From Leptothrix sp. (in: b-proteobacteria) (GTDB lineage: Bacteria > Pseudomonadota > Gammaproteobacteria > Burkholderiales > Burkholderiaceae_C), in assembly GCA_013822685.1 (NCBI GenBank), contig PNKV01000020.1, positions 24,239-88,238 of the forward strand: a stretch of DNA of 64,000 bases, given 5' to 3'. This document shows positions 34,393 to 44,264 of the stretch, in pieces. A model generated the notes under the pieces. That model worked only from the letters and a program-made list of their open reading frames with translations, ran no database searches and had not been told where the DNA came from. Each line of letters begins with the position of its first letter. Position 1 is the stretch's first letter. The translations under genes and the position numbers were made by a program.

Positions 34393-34830
34393 ATGAAAAA
34401 CTGGTCTGTTTCTCGCCGTCTGGTGCGGGGTTTTACCCTGATCGAATTGATGATCGTGGTGGCGATTGTGGGGATTCTTTCGGCCGTGGCATATCCGGCC
34501 TACACGGATTACATCCGGCGTGGGAATTTGACAGAGGCATTCACAACGCTGTCCTCAATGCAAGTCAAGATGGAGCAGTTCTATCAAGACAACCGGTCCT
34601 ACGTGGGAACGAACACGCCATGCGTGTCATCGTCGATCAAGTACTTTAACTACACGTGCGAAGGTACCGCCTCGACGTTCACATTCACAGCGACGGGCGT
34701 GGCAGGTACAACTACAAGTGGCGATGCCTATACCATCAATCAATCTGGACTGAAGGTCACGAAAAAGTTCAAAGGCAGTGACGTTACCTTGAACGACTGC
34801 TGGGCCAAAAAGTCCACCACGGACTGCTAA
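34393..34830 (+). CDS. pilE: Type IV pilin / PilE-like minor pilin
   Basis: 145 aa. The leader ends in a prepilin-peptidase site (RRLVRG|FTLIELMIVVAIVG) with Glu5 of the mature protein, followed by the long N-terminal helix. The C-terminal part contains a Cys pair near NDCWAKKSTTDC, consistent with the pilin D-loop, plus an inner Cys pair (TPCVSS, NYTC). ATG 34393 is preferred over the GTG at 34390; GAGGGG lies about 10 nt upstream. First gene of the pil operon; fimT follows 3 nt after its stop. Confidence 0.88.
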   Translation: MKNWSVSRRLVRGFTLIELMIVVAIVGILSAVAYPAYTDYIRRGNLTEAFTTLSSMQVKMEQFYQDNRSYVGTNTPCVSSSIKYFNYTCEGTASTFTFTATGVAGTTTSGDAYTINQSGLKVTKKFKGSDVTLNDCWAKKSTTDC

Positions 34831-34832
34831 TC

Positions 34833-35435
34833 ATGAAAACGCAACGCGGCATTTCCATGATCGAGGTGGTGGTCACCATCGCCATCATGGGCATCCTGAT
34901 GGCAGCGGCCATGCCCAGCGTGGGTGACTGGATCCGCAACTCACGAGTGCGCAACACGGCCGAGTCCATCCAGAACGGCCTGCAGTTGGCGCGCATGGAG
35001 GCAGTGCGCCTTAACCGGCCCGTCACCTTCTCCCTGGTGTCAAACCTGACCAGCAGCTGCGCGCTGTCTTCCACCAGCGGCTCGTGGGTGGTGAGCCAGG
35101 AGGCTCCCACCAACCATTGCCATGACAATCCAACGAGCACCACCTCTCCGATGGTGGTGGCCAAAGGAGCTGTGGCCGATGGCGGTGGGGGCGCGACCGT
35201 GTCGGCCATTAATGCCTCTAACACGCCTGCCACGTCCATCACCTTCAATGGCTTCGGGCAGATCGCCAACGCCTCCGTCGCCACGGCCATCCGCGTCATT
35301 TCGGTGACGAGCGCCGATGGAACTTACCCTCGGCAGGTCGAAGTGTCTCTGGGCGGCATTGGCCGTCTTTGCGACCCGACTCTGAATCGCAACACTGGCG
35401 ACACCCGCGCTTGCAACAACGCCCTCATCAACTAA
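34833..35435 (+). CDS. fimT: Minor pilin FimT/GspH-type
   Basis: 200 aa. The class III leader is short (MKTQRG|ISMIEVVVTIAIMGILM) with Glu at +5, and a GspH-like body follows (RNTAESIQNGLQLARMEAVRLNRPV). FimT/GspH proteins prime pilus assembly, and some bind DNA for uptake. It starts 3 nt after pilE. Confidence 0.87.
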   Translation: MKTQRGISMIEVVVTIAIMGILMAAAMPSVGDWIRNSRVRNTAESIQNGLQLARMEAVRLNRPVTFSLVSNLTSSCALSSTSGSWVVSQEAPTNHCHDNPTSTTSPMVVAKGAVADGGGGATVSAINASNTPATSITFNGFGQIANASVATAIRVISVTSADGTYPRQVEVSLGGIGRLCDPTLNRNTGDTRACNNALIN

Positions 35436-35439
35436 AGCC

Positions 35440-35841
35440 ATGCGCAGACCTCGGCAAACCGGTTTCATGCTGATCGAGGTGTTGATCAGCGTGCTGATTT
35501 TTTCGGTGGGCGTGGTGGCCCTGGTCGCCCTGCAGGCGGCCATGACGCGCGCCCAGACCACGGCCAAGGCCAGGACAGACGCCAGCTACCTGGCGACCGA
35601 GTTGGTGGGCTTGATGTGGAGCGATGTGAACAGCCTGACCAGCTACCAAACCGCCAGCTGTGCCAGCAACACGCAGTGCAATATGTGGCTGGCCAAGGTG
35701 CAGCAGACCTTGCCCATCGACACTGCGCCGTTGGTGACCCTGAACACACCTGAGCTGGGCGATGTGTCCATCACCATCACCTGGCAACCTCCGGGCGGGG
35801 ACACGCACCGTTACGTGATGTCCACGAGCATCAAGCCATGA
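35440..35841 (+). CDS. pilV: Minor pilin PilV
   Basis: 133 aa. The leader RRPRQTG|FMLIEVLISVLIFSVGVVALV has the prepilin-peptidase Gly and Glu+5. PilV-type bodies are small; the Cys pair CASNTQC is visible. The stop overlaps the pilW ATG (ATGA). Part of the pilV-W-X priming complex with PilY1. Confidence 0.85.
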   Translation: MRRPRQTGFMLIEVLISVLIFSVGVVALVALQAAMTRAQTTAKARTDASYLATELVGLMWSDVNSLTSYQTASCASNTQCNMWLAKVQQTLPIDTAPLVTLNTPELGDVSITITWQPPGGDTHRYVMSTSIKP

Positions 35842-36932
35842 AGCGCGCCCGTGGTTTCACCCTGATTGAGCTGATGGTGGCCGTGGCCCTTGGCCTGTTG
35901 ACCACCTTGGTGATCGCCCAGGTGTTTCTGCAATCCGAAGGCAACAAGCGCACCACCACCAGCGGCAGCGACGCCCAGGTGAATGGTGCATTGGCCTTGT
36001 ACGCACTGCAGCGAGACATCCAGATGGCTGGGTATGGTTTGTCCGCCATGCCGGCCGCCGTGGGGTGCCCCACCAACGCCCAGAACAACGGCAATACCGT
36101 GCTCAGCAGTGCGCCGCTGGTGCCGGTGAGCATCACGTTTGGGGCCAGTGGCGCCTCGGACACCTTGACCGTGTCGTACAGCCAGGGCAGCGACTACTCG
36201 GTGCCCATCAAGGTCTCAGTTGACCATGCCAAGACGGACGTCTCGTTCACCGTGCCCTCGACTTGGGGCGTGGCCAACGGTGACATGCTGGTGGCCGTGC
36301 CTGCCGCTTGGGAGGGGAGTAGCACGCAGTGGTGCACGCTGTTCCAGGCCACAAGCTCAGGGTCGGACAGCACCACGCAAATTCAGAATGCCAACACCAG
36401 CGTCTGGAACCAGGCGCTGTCCTTCATCATGCCCGCGACAGGTTACCCAGCGGGCAGCGCCTTGCTCAACCTGGGCAGTGCACCCGTGCGGCGGGTGTAC
36501 TCGGTCAACCCAGGGACCTGGACCCTGCAGGGCCGGGAGCTGGGGGCTGCCAATGGCCGTGACCTTTTTTCGCAAATCGTGTTGCTCAAGGCGCTGTATG
36601 GCAAGGCGGCGGTGGCCAATGGCCCGGTGGTGAGGTATGACACCGTGGCGCCGCTCAACAACGCAGATTGGCGCTTGGTGCAGAGCATCCGCTTGCTGAT
36701 TGTGGCCCGCAGCGCGCAAAGAGAAGACCTTAACAAGACAGCGGTCACGCCCAACGCACTGGTCTGGGATGTGGGGCCCTTGGCGGCTGTCACCGGCAGC
36801 GTGGCCTGCAATGGTTCCAGCAAATGCGTGGCGCTGGATATCAGCCCTTCAGATCCGACGAACTGGCGCCACTACCGCTACAAAGTCTTCGAGACCGTGG
36901 TGCCCCTGCGCAACACGGTTTGGAATCAATGA
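35838..36932 (+). CDS. pilW: Minor pilin PilW
   Basis: 364 aa. Leader MKRARG|FTLIELMVAVALGLLTTLVI, then a large beta-rich body (about 330 residues), which is the PilW family size. A QRDIQMAGYGLS motif follows the helix as in PilW. Overlaps pilV by 4 nt and pilX by 4 nt. Confidence 0.87.
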   Translation: MKRARGFTLIELMVAVALGLLTTLVIAQVFLQSEGNKRTTTSGSDAQVNGALALYALQRDIQMAGYGLSAMPAAVGCPTNAQNNGNTVLSSAPLVPVSITFGASGASDTLTVSYSQGSDYSVPIKVSVDHAKTDVSFTVPSTWGVANGDMLVAVPAAWEGSSTQWCTLFQATSSGSDSTTQIQNANTSVWNQALSFIMPATGYPAGSALLNLGSAPVRRVYSVNPGTWTLQGRELGAANGRDLFSQIVLLKALYGKAAVANGPVVRYDTVAPLNNADWRLVQSIRLLIVARSAQREDLNKTAVTPNALVWDVGPLAAVTGSVACNGSSKCVALDISPSDPTNWRHYRYKVFETVVPLRNTVWNQ

Positions 36933-37576
36933 TGAAGACCACGTCGCGCGCTAGCCGGGGCCACCAGAAAGGTGCCTCCCTGATTTTTGCCATGATCACC
37001 CTGGTCTCCATGATGCTGGCGGCCATTGCCCTGGTGCGATCCGTGGATTCGGGCTCGCGCATCCTGGGCAACATTGGCTTTCAGCAAGATGCCACGGCGG
37101 CGGCGGAACGGGCCACGCGAGCGGCCACCACCTGGTTGACCACGGACGGCCGCAATCTGACCGCGAATTCGGCGCCAGGCGAAGGTTTCTACGCCAATGC
37201 CCCGGCCAACCTGGATGTCACCGGGCAATTGGGCACACCGGCCACCCGCACGCTGGTGAACTGGGGCGGCAACGACTGCGGTGGCTCGTATGTCGCTTGC
37301 CTGGAGCCCACAAGCGCCGCCGCCATCAGCGACGGCAACACGGCCAAGTATGTGATCTTCCGTCTGTGCCAAAGCCCCGGGGCCATCGGCACCAGCAATT
37401 GCGCCCAACCGCTGACCTCGTCAGGCGGCGATCCGTCTCACAACGGGGGCTGCTCGGGCGGGGGCGGTAAATGCGCAGCCACAGGCAGCATCTCGGGCCA
37501 GTATTTTCGAATCGTGGTGCGGGTTACCGGCGCGCGCGATACCACCAGCTTCACCGAAACGATCGTGCAGTACTAA
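36929..37576 (+). CDS. pilX: Minor pilin PilX
   Basis: 215 aa. The N-terminal HQKGASLIFAMITLVSMMLA segment is the PilX-type hydrophobic helix; PilX lacks the strict FTLIE motif and the Glu+5. The body includes several Cys and a Gly-rich segment (GGCSGGGGKC). ATG 36929 overlaps the pilW stop (ATGA). It is followed 24 nt later by pilY1. Confidence 0.82.
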   Translation: MMKTTSRASRGHQKGASLIFAMITLVSMMLAAIALVRSVDSGSRILGNIGFQQDATAAAERATRAATTWLTTDGRNLTANSAPGEGFYANAPANLDVTGQLGTPATRTLVNWGGNDCGGSYVACLEPTSAAAISDGNTAKYVIFRLCQSPGAIGTSNCAQPLTSSGGDPSHNGGCSGGGGKCAATGSISGQYFRIVVRVTGARDTTSFTETIVQY

Positions 37577-37600
37577 GTCTGAAAGGACAGGTCGACCAAC

Positions 37601-40600
37601 ATGAACAAGCCCACATCAAAACGAGCCCAAGCCTGGCTGATGGCGGCCTGGTTGACCGTGTCCGCCCTGCTGCTGGGTGCCCCCGACGCGATGGCGGCCA
37701 CCACAAGCATCGCCAATGAGCCGCTGGCCACCTTGTCGTCGTCCAACACCAAGCCCAACATCCTGTTTGTGCTGGACAACTCCGGCAGCATGGGTTGGGA
37801 CTACATGCCCGATGACGTCAACACCGCCGCCTCCAGCTACACCACCACCTACGGCTACAAGTCTGCCCAGTGCAATGGCGTGGCGTATGACCCGACGTTC
37901 ACCTACTCGCCCCCTGTGAAAGCCGATGGCACAAGCTTTCCCAATGCCAATTTCTCCGCGGCCAACCCCAACGGCTTTGGCCCCACGCTGAGCGGTGGCA
38001 CGGCCTACTACAGCAACAGCAATGTCACCACAGGCACGGGCACCAAGTCTTTCGAGTTCAGCAGTGGCTTCCTGGCCGGGCTTTTCAATGGGTTCAACTT
38101 CCTGGGGGGGTTGCCGCCCTGGTCCGTGGGCGATGTGATCACCGCCGTGGACGCCAATGACGAGAACCATTGGGTCATCGGCACCATCACCAACATCACG
38201 AATGCCGGCATTTGCCTGTTCTCGTGCACCCGGACCATCACCATCAATGTGACCAGCTACAACGGCACCGACTCGGCCGCCGACTGGAAGGTCAACGAAT
38301 TGCAGGTCGACAACCTGGCCAACAGCACCTACTACAAGTACACGGGGGCCCAGACCAAGATGGGCTGGACTTACACCACGTCGGGCGTGAGCAACACCAC
38401 GTTCAAGAACGAGTGCATCAGCCATCCAGGGCTTCCCACGGGTGAAGCTGGCGACGGCAAGTTCACCGGGGTGGTGGTGACTGCAGGATCCAGCGAGGCG
38501 CAGAACTACGCCAACTGGTACCAGTACTACCGCACCCGCATGCTGATGACGCGCACCGCCGCAGGCCGCGCCTTCCAGCCTTTGACCAATCGCTACCGCG
38601 TGGGATTTTCGACCATCAACAACACGGGCGTCACCGAAAGCAACACTCTGTCCACCATCTCGGCGGGCAATGCCTTCTTGAACGTTCGAGACTACGACGG
38701 CACGCAGCGCGGCCTGTTCATGGAGCGGCTCTACAACGCCACGCCCAATGGTGGCACGCCGCTGCGCACGGCCCTGTCCAAGGCCGGCCGTTACTTTGCC
38801 AAGAAGGTGTCGGGGCAGACCTATGACCCGATGCAGTACGCCTGCCAGCGCAGTTACGCCTTCCTGTCCACCGATGGTTACTGGAACGATGGCAGCGACC
38901 CCAAGCAGTTGAATGGCACCACCGACATCGGGCAGCAGGACGGTGCTGACGTGCGGCCCTTCAGCGATGGCGCCACGTCCACATCGGAGACCGTGTCCAC
39001 GTCCACCGAGCAACGTCAGACCAACACCGCCGTGACGGTGGGGCAAAAGTACACCTACGAGAGCTACACATACACGGTCGGCGGTTGCTTCTCGCCAGCC
39101 AGTGGGTGCTCGTGCCTCTCGCCGGTCAAGAAAAATGCCACTGCCATGGCGGTCACGCCTACGGCCAGCGGCACGCGCGTGCAGCTTCAAAACTGGGTCA
39201 CGACGACGACGACCACCACCACCACCACGGCGGGGGTGCAAAGCTCGAGCACGACGGTGACCGGGCCTGCTGGCTCAACCACCAGCACCACCGATCCGGC
39301 ACCAGCGGCACCTGCTTTGGCCGTCTGGCCCACCACGTCGGGTTATGTGAGCGCGACGTCTTCGTCTTGCATCAGCACGGGCGCGTCCCGGCCTGCCAAC
39401 GATGGCGGTCCCTATCCCTCAGGCGCGGCCATTGTCACGCTCACCGGTTCGCCCACCACCGTGGTGCTGGGTACCACGACCGGTGGACCGACCACCACGG
39501 TGACCGGAGGCTCCGGCGGCAGCTCCAACACCTTGGCCGACGTGGCCCAGTACTACTACAAGACCGACCTGCGCACCAGCGCCTTGGCCAATTGCACCGG
39601 GGCCTTGGGCACCGATGTGTGTGACAACAGCCTGCTCACCGCGTCTGGCCGTGACACGGCCACCTGGCAGCACATGACCACGTTCACGCTGGGGCTGGGG
39701 GTCAACGGTGCCTTGCCGTACGACCGGTACTACCTGGACCACGCGACGGTGCCCACCTCGACCTACTTCAAGTTGCTCGCGGGGGATTTGCTGTGGCCTG
39801 CGCCGGTGTCTGGTTCGGTCACCACCGTGGACGATCTGTGGCACGCGGCGGTTAATGGGCGAGGTCAGTACTTTGGCGCCAACAACGCCACCGACCTGAC
39901 CGTGGCCTTGAGCGGTGCCTTAGCGGGCATGGGCAAGACGGTGGGCTCTGGTGCGGCCTTGGCCTTGAGCAGTGCCAAGCCGTCGCTCATCGACAACCTC
40001 GCGTTCTCGACCTCTTACACGACAGTGGACTGGACCGGCGACATGCTGGCCTACGAGATCGATGCCAGCGCCAACATTTCCACCACGGCGTTGCCTGGAT
40101 CCGCTCAGGCGGGCGTGGACAACCTGGCACTGCGAGGCGCCAATGCCACGGACCGGCGCAACATCTACTACCGCAAGCCGGGCACGACATCGTTGGTGGC
40201 CTTCAACTACACCAACCTGACCACCGATGCCCTGACCGGCCACTTCACCGGCTTTTGCAGCAAGTCGGTGTCGGACACCGCCACGGTCTACCCGCAGCAA
40301 TGCGCGGGCTTGACGGCCACGCAACTGGGTTATGCCAACAACGGCAGCTACCTGGTGAACTGGTTGCGGGGCGAAGACACCTACGAAGAAAGCAAGAGCA
40401 CGCCCTTATTCCGCGGCCGGGTTAGCGCCTTGGGCGACATCATCAACAGCGAGCCTGTGTATGTGTCCAAGCCGCCTTTCAACTACACCGACGCGGGCTA
40501 CTCATCCTTCAAGACCACCAACGCGGCACGCCGTGCCGTGGTCTATGTGGGGGGCAATGATGGCATGCTGCATGCGTTTTCAGGTGCGCGGGCCGACATG

Positions 40601-41899
40601 GGCACAGAGCTGTGGGCCTTCATCCCCACGGTGGTCATGCCCAAGTTGGGCCGGCAGGCCAACAGTTATTACGGCAACTACCACCAGTACTACGTCGATG
40701 GCTCGCCCATCTATGGCGACATCAAGACGGGCGGCAACTGGAAATCCATCGTGGTCGGCGGGTTCAATGCGGGGGGCAAGGGCTACTACGCCCTGGACGT
40801 GACCAACCCTGCCTCGCCTACCCTGCTGTGGGAGTTCACGATGGGCACGCTCAGCAACGCTGCCACCGACTCCAAGGACCCGGATCTGGGCCTGACCTAT
40901 GGGGACCCCATCATCACCAAACGTGCTGACGGCACCTGGGTGGTGGTGTTCGCCTCGGGCTACAACAATACCGGCAATGGTTACCTGTACGTGCTCAATG
41001 CCAACACGGGCGTGCAACTGGCCAAGATCCCCACCTACACCTCGGGTACTACCCCGGCCGGTACGGCGGGCACGCCCAGTGGTCTGGCAAAGATCAACGT
41101 CTGGCTCGACTCCCCGGACAACAACTCGGCCTTGCGTTTTTACGGCGGCGATTTGCTGGGCAATTTGTGGCGCTTCGACATCGACAACCTGGTGGCGCCC
41201 AATGGCAAGGCGCAGCGGCTGGCCTCCTTCCTGATCGGGTCGAGCGCTGCCACGCCCCAGCCCATCATGACCAAGCCCATGCTGTCCAATGCGAAATATG
41301 GCACCACCAAATACCCGATGGTGTTCGTGGGCACGGGCCGCTACCTGGGCACACCCGACCAGACCGACGCTACGCAGCAGTCCATCTACGGCATCAAGGA
41401 CCCGCTGACCGCCTCGGACTGGGGCGATGTGCGGGCCAATGGCTCCCTGGTCCAGCAGACCGTGACCATCGACGCCTTGAACAAGCGCAAGGCCTCCAAA
41501 AACGCGGTCAACCTCTCGGCCGCGGGGGTGGCGGGGTGGCGGGTCGATTTGCCGGACAGCAAGGAGCGGATCGCGGTCGACATGAAGGTTGAGTACGGCA
41601 TCTTGTTGGCCGGCTCAACCATCCCCGGGACGGCCACGTGCGCCGCTGCTGGTGAAACCGGGGCCCCCTACGAGGTCAACATTCTGACCGGGTCCGCCAT
41701 TTCAGCAGACGGGGTGATCAGCCCAGGCCCTGGCAGAGGTGTGGTGGGTGTCTCCATCATCGTCGTCAATGGCCGACTCATCCGCGTGACCAAATACCGG
41801 GATGGCAGCGTCACTTTTGAAGACATCGGAGCGGCCCCGGCTGATGCGGGCAGCGGCGGTTTCAAGCGCGCCTCATGGCGAGAGCTGATCACCAATTGA
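37601..41899 (+). CDS. pilY1: Type IV pilus tip adhesin/biogenesis protein PilY1 (PilC)
   Basis: 1432 aa. A signal peptide ends near AMAA (about residue 32). A von Willebrand A-like domain with a MIDAS start DNSGSMG (59-65) occupies the N-terminal third. A Thr-rich linker (near 39200-39290, repeated ACC/ACG codons) separates it from the C-terminal PilC beta-propeller (YVGGNDGMLHAFSG, with a Ca-binding-like YNNTGNGYLYV). PilY1 sits at the pilus tip with the minor pilins, controls retraction and senses surfaces. Its location after pilX is the normal order. SGxGAALALSSAKPSL is the family boundary to the propeller. Confidence 0.93.
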   Translation: MNKPTSKRAQAWLMAAWLTVSALLLGAPDAMAATTSIANEPLATLSSSNTKPNILFVLDNSGSMGWDYMPDDVNTAASSYTTTYGYKSAQCNGVAYDPTFTYSPPVKADGTSFPNANFSAANPNGFGPTLSGGTAYYSNSNVTTGTGTKSFEFSSGFLAGLFNGFNFLGGLPPWSVGDVITAVDANDENHWVIGTITNITNAGICLFSCTRTITINVTSYNGTDSAADWKVNELQVDNLANSTYYKYTGAQTKMGWTYTTSGVSNTTFKNECISHPGLPTGEAGDGKFTGVVVTAGSSEAQNYANWYQYYRTRMLMTRTAAGRAFQPLTNRYRVGFSTINNTGVTESNTLSTISAGNAFLNVRDYDGTQRGLFMERLYNATPNGGTPLRTALSKAGRYFAKKVSGQTYDPMQYACQRSYAFLSTDGYWNDGSDPKQLNGTTDIGQQDGADVRPFSDGATSTSETVSTSTEQRQTNTAVTVGQKYTYESYTYTVGGCFSPASGCSCLSPVKKNATAMAVTPTASGTRVQLQNWVTTTTTTTTTTAGVQSSSTTVTGPAGSTTSTTDPAPAAPALAVWPTTSGYVSATSSSCISTGASRPANDGGPYPSGAAIVTLTGSPTTVVLGTTTGGPTTTVTGGSGGSSNTLADVAQYYYKTDLRTSALANCTGALGTDVCDNSLLTASGRDTATWQHMTTFTLGLGVNGALPYDRYYLDHATVPTSTYFKLLAGDLLWPAPVSGSVTTVDDLWHAAVNGRGQYFGANNATDLTVALSGALAGMGKTVGSGAALALSSAKPSLIDNLAFSTSYTTVDWTGDMLAYEIDASANISTTALPGSAQAGVDNLALRGANATDRRNIYYRKPGTTSLVAFNYTNLTTDALTGHFTGFCSKSVSDTATVYPQQCAGLTATQLGYANNGSYLVNWLRGEDTYEESKSTPLFRGRVSALGDIINSEPVYVSKPPFNYTDAGYSSFKTTNAARRAVVYVGGNDGMLHAFSGARADMGTELWAFIPTVVMPKLGRQANSYYGNYHQYYVDGSPIYGDIKTGGNWKSIVVGGFNAGGKGYYALDVTNPASPTLLWEFTMGTLSNAATDSKDPDLGLTYGDPIITKRADGTWVVVFASGYNNTGNGYLYVLNANTGVQLAKIPTYTSGTTPAGTAGTPSGLAKINVWLDSPDNNSALRFYGGDLLGNLWRFDIDNLVAPNGKAQRLASFLIGSSAATPQPIMTKPMLSNAKYGTTKYPMVFVGTGRYLGTPDQTDATQQSIYGIKDPLTASDWGDVRANGSLVQQTVTIDALNKRKASKNAVNLSAAGVAGWRVDLPDSKERIAVDMKVEYGILLAGSTIPGTATCAAAGETGAPYEVNILTGSAISADGVISPGPGRGVVGVSIIVVNGRLIRVTKYRDGSVTFEDIGAAPADAGSGGFKRASWRELITN

Positions 41900-41923
41900 C
41901 GCGATGACGGGGCGAGATTGGCC

Positions 41924-42490
41924 ATGAACCAGCGTTTGAGCACGTGCGTGGCCATGGTGGTGGCATTGCATGGCGCCGTGCTGGCCTGGGCCAACCAGCC
42001 TGCGGATGGCAAGGCCCAAACGTTGGCCCGATCGGGGCCTGCCGTGCAGGTCCGGATGCTGTCGGTGGCGCTGGCGCCGCTACCCTCAAACCAGGGTGTG
42101 GCACCCAGCGCGGAGGCCAGCCCTGAGCCTTCGGTAGCAGGCGCGATCGAGACCGCCAACCAGGACGGCGACAGCGCCATCGACCTGGACGGCTACGTGC
42201 CGCGCCGCTGGCTGACGGTCGCCCCTCAACCTACCGCCCCGGTGGTGCTGCCATTCCCCGCAGCCTTCAATGACAACGCCCATTACACCGTGGTGCTGAA
42301 CCTGTACATCGAAGCAGACGGCCGGGTGGGCCGCATCGAGTTCGAAGGCGTGCCGCTGCCCGACTTGCTGGCGCGCGCCGCGCGGAGTACGTTTGAAAAC
42401 GCCCGATTCACGCCCGGCCAGGTGAAGGGCCGCATCGTCAAATCATTGATCCGGGTCGAGGTGGACTTTGACAACCTGGCGCAAGGCTAG
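41924..42490 (+). CDS. TonB-C-like protein at the end of the pil operon
   Basis: 188 aa. A short N-terminal hydrophobic helix (CVAMVVALHGAVLAW, residues about 8-22) could be a signal or anchor. The middle is Ala/Pro-rich without the usual EP/KP TonB repeats. Residues about 115-185 resemble the TonB C-terminal fold (YTVVLNLYIEADGRVGRIEFEG, ENARFTPGQVKGRIVKSLIRVEVDF). No ExbB/ExbD are nearby. The link to pili is only positional. ATG 41924 follows GGGGCGAGA. Confidence 0.65.
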   Translation: MNQRLSTCVAMVVALHGAVLAWANQPADGKAQTLARSGPAVQVRMLSVALAPLPSNQGVAPSAEASPEPSVAGAIETANQDGDSAIDLDGYVPRRWLTVAPQPTAPVVLPFPAAFNDNAHYTVVLNLYIEADGRVGRIEFEGVPLPDLLARAARSTFENARFTPGQVKGRIVKSLIRVEVDFDNLAQG

Positions 42491-43342
42491 TCAAAGCCTG
42501 CCTTGATCTGCGCACCACTCACTCCACGACCCCGCATACAGCCTGGACCCTTCCAGCCCCGCGTGCGTCATCGCCAGCAGGTTGTGGCAGGCTGTGACGC
42601 CCGAGCCGCACTGGTGCACCACGGTGTCAACAGGCTGTGATCCCAACAACGCCGTGAACTCATCGCGCAACACCTGCGCCGGTTTAAACCGCCCATCGGC
42701 CCCCAGGTTCAACTGAAAAAAGCGGTTGATGGCCCCGGGAATGTGCCCACCCACCGGGTCCAGCGTTTCGTTCTCACCGCGAAACCGGTCTGGCGCGCGG
42801 GCATCGACCAGCTGCATCGCGCCGCGGTTGCCCAGGTGGGTCTGCACAAAGTCGATGCGGGCCAGGTGCTCATCGCGCGGCGTCAACTGGACTTGGGATG
42901 GTGAGCGTGAAGGCACCGCGTCGCTGACAGCGCCGCCTTGGGCCTGCCAGGCCGCCCAACCCCCATCCAGCACGCGCACCAAGGGGTGCCCCATCCAGCG
43001 CAACATCCACCAGGCCCGCGCAGCAAACATGCCCCCCGCGTCGTCATAGGCAATGACCTCGGTGCCGGCCTGCAAGCCCCAACCGCGCAAGGTGGCCACC
43101 CAGGCTTCGGGCGTGGGCAGCGGGTGGCGGCCATTCAGCCCGGTCTTGCGGCCCGACAGATCGGTGTCCAGGTTCGCATACACCGCGCCCGGCACATGGC
43201 CCTGCGCGTAAGCCTGCTGGCCCGCTTGCGGTGCAGCGAGGCTGAATCGGCAATCTAATAGCAGCACATCGCTGTTGGCTTGCTTCAGCAAGGCCGCCAG
43301 CTCAGCGGCCGAGATCAAGGTGTGTTGATGAAGAAGGTTCAT
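42491..43342 (-). CDS. sseA: Thiosulfate/3-mercaptopyruvate sulfurtransferase
   Basis: 283 aa with two rhodanese domains. The catalytic loop in the C-terminal domain reads CGSGVTAC, the CG(S/T)GVT signature of 3-mercaptopyruvate sulfurtransferases. The N-terminal domain has LLDCRFSL and HVPGAVY. It transfers sulfur from 3-mercaptopyruvate to cyanide or thiols. Its ATG overlaps the stop of the upstream hydrolase (4 nt), so the two are coupled, with cnoX upstream. Convergent with the TonB-C gene. Confidence 0.93.
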   Translation of the reverse strand: MNLLHQHTLISAAELAALLKQANSDVLLLDCRFSLAAPQAGQQAYAQGHVPGAVYANLDTDLSGRKTGLNGRHPLPTPEAWVATLRGWGLQAGTEVIAYDDAGGMFAARAWWMLRWMGHPLVRVLDGGWAAWQAQGGAVSDAVPSRSPSQVQLTPRDEHLARIDFVQTHLGNRGAMQLVDARAPDRFRGENETLDPVGGHIPGAINRFFQLNLGADGRFKPAQVLRDEFTALLGSQPVDTVVHQCGSGVTACHNLLAMTHAGLEGSRLYAGSWSEWCADQGRL

Positions 43343-44244
43343 GCGGATCGGTTCAAGGCGGCTTGAAGGGCGTGGATCACCGCGGCGGGTTCCTCGTGCA
43401 CGATCCAGTGCGTGGCCTGCGGCACGCGCGTGATGTGCAGGTCGGGCACGTAGGCTTCCAGGCCATCCAGCAGGCTGGGCGGCAGGGCCATGTCGGCCTC
43501 GCCCCAGATCACGGTGGTGGGGATGTTCACATGCAGCATGGCCTCGGGCAGCGTCAAGTGCATGACCGCATCGGTGGGCGCCGTGGGCGGGTGCAGGGGC
43601 GAAGCGCGGTAGTAGTTCAGGGGCCCGCTCAAGCCGGCCGACCAGGCCTGGCGGTACTGGTCACGCAGCTGGTCCGTCAGCCAGGTGGTGCCGCCGGTGC
43701 GTTCAAAAAAGGACCACATCTTGGCGAAATCATTGGCCTGCAGTTGCGACTCGATGCCCGGGCGGCGCAGCAGGTTCATGTACTCGCTGGCGGCTTGTTG
43801 TGCGGGGTCATGGCGCAGCGCTTTCATGAACAAGGCCGGGTGCGGCGCGTTCAGGATCACCAGGCGCTCCATCATTTGCGGTGCCATGGCGGCCAGGCCC
43901 CAGGCGATGGCGCCACCCCAGTCGTGCGCAATCAAGGCGGCCGCCGGGGCGCCCAGGGTCTGGATCAAGCCCAGCACATCGGCCCCGACCAACTGCGCCC
44001 GGTAATCCTTCACCTCGGGGGGCGTGTAAGAGCCCGGGTAGCCGCGCAAATTGGGCGCCACGCAGCGGTAGTGTTCGCCAAAGTGCGCCAGCAGTTCATC
44101 CCAGGCGAAGGCCGCTTCCGGAAAGCCATGCAGGAACACCAGCAGCGGCGCGTCTTCCGGGCCGGCCATGCGGCAATCCAGCCAGGCCTGCGGCTGGGTC
44201 GCGTCAAGCGAGGGCAGGGTGATGCGGCGGCTGGTGATGTCCAT
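43339..44244 (-). CDS. Alpha/beta hydrolase, epoxide-hydrolase-like
   Basis: 301 aa. Oxyanion-hole motif HGFPE, nucleophile elbow HDWGG (Asp), an acid in the GEADMALP stretch and a His in ATHWIVHEEP form the catalytic set of epoxide hydrolases/haloalkane dehalogenases. A lid region carries Trp/Tyr (NYYRASPLH). Substrate not known. It lies between cnoX and sseA in one leftward operon. Confidence 0.87.
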   Translation of the reverse strand: MDITSRRITLPSLDATQPQAWLDCRMAGPEDAPLLVFLHGFPEAAFAWDELLAHFGEHYRCVAPNLRGYPGSYTPPEVKDYRAQLVGADVLGLIQTLGAPAAALIAHDWGGAIAWGLAAMAPQMMERLVILNAPHPALFMKALRHDPAQQAASEYMNLLRRPGIESQLQANDFAKMWSFFERTGGTTWLTDQLRDQYRQAWSAGLSGPLNYYRASPLHPPTAPTDAVMHLTLPEAMLHVNIPTTVIWGEADMALPPSLLDGLEAYVPDLHITRVPQATHWIVHEEPAAVIHALQAALNRSA

Positions 44245-44264
44245 GCGGGGCTTTCGTGAAGGCG

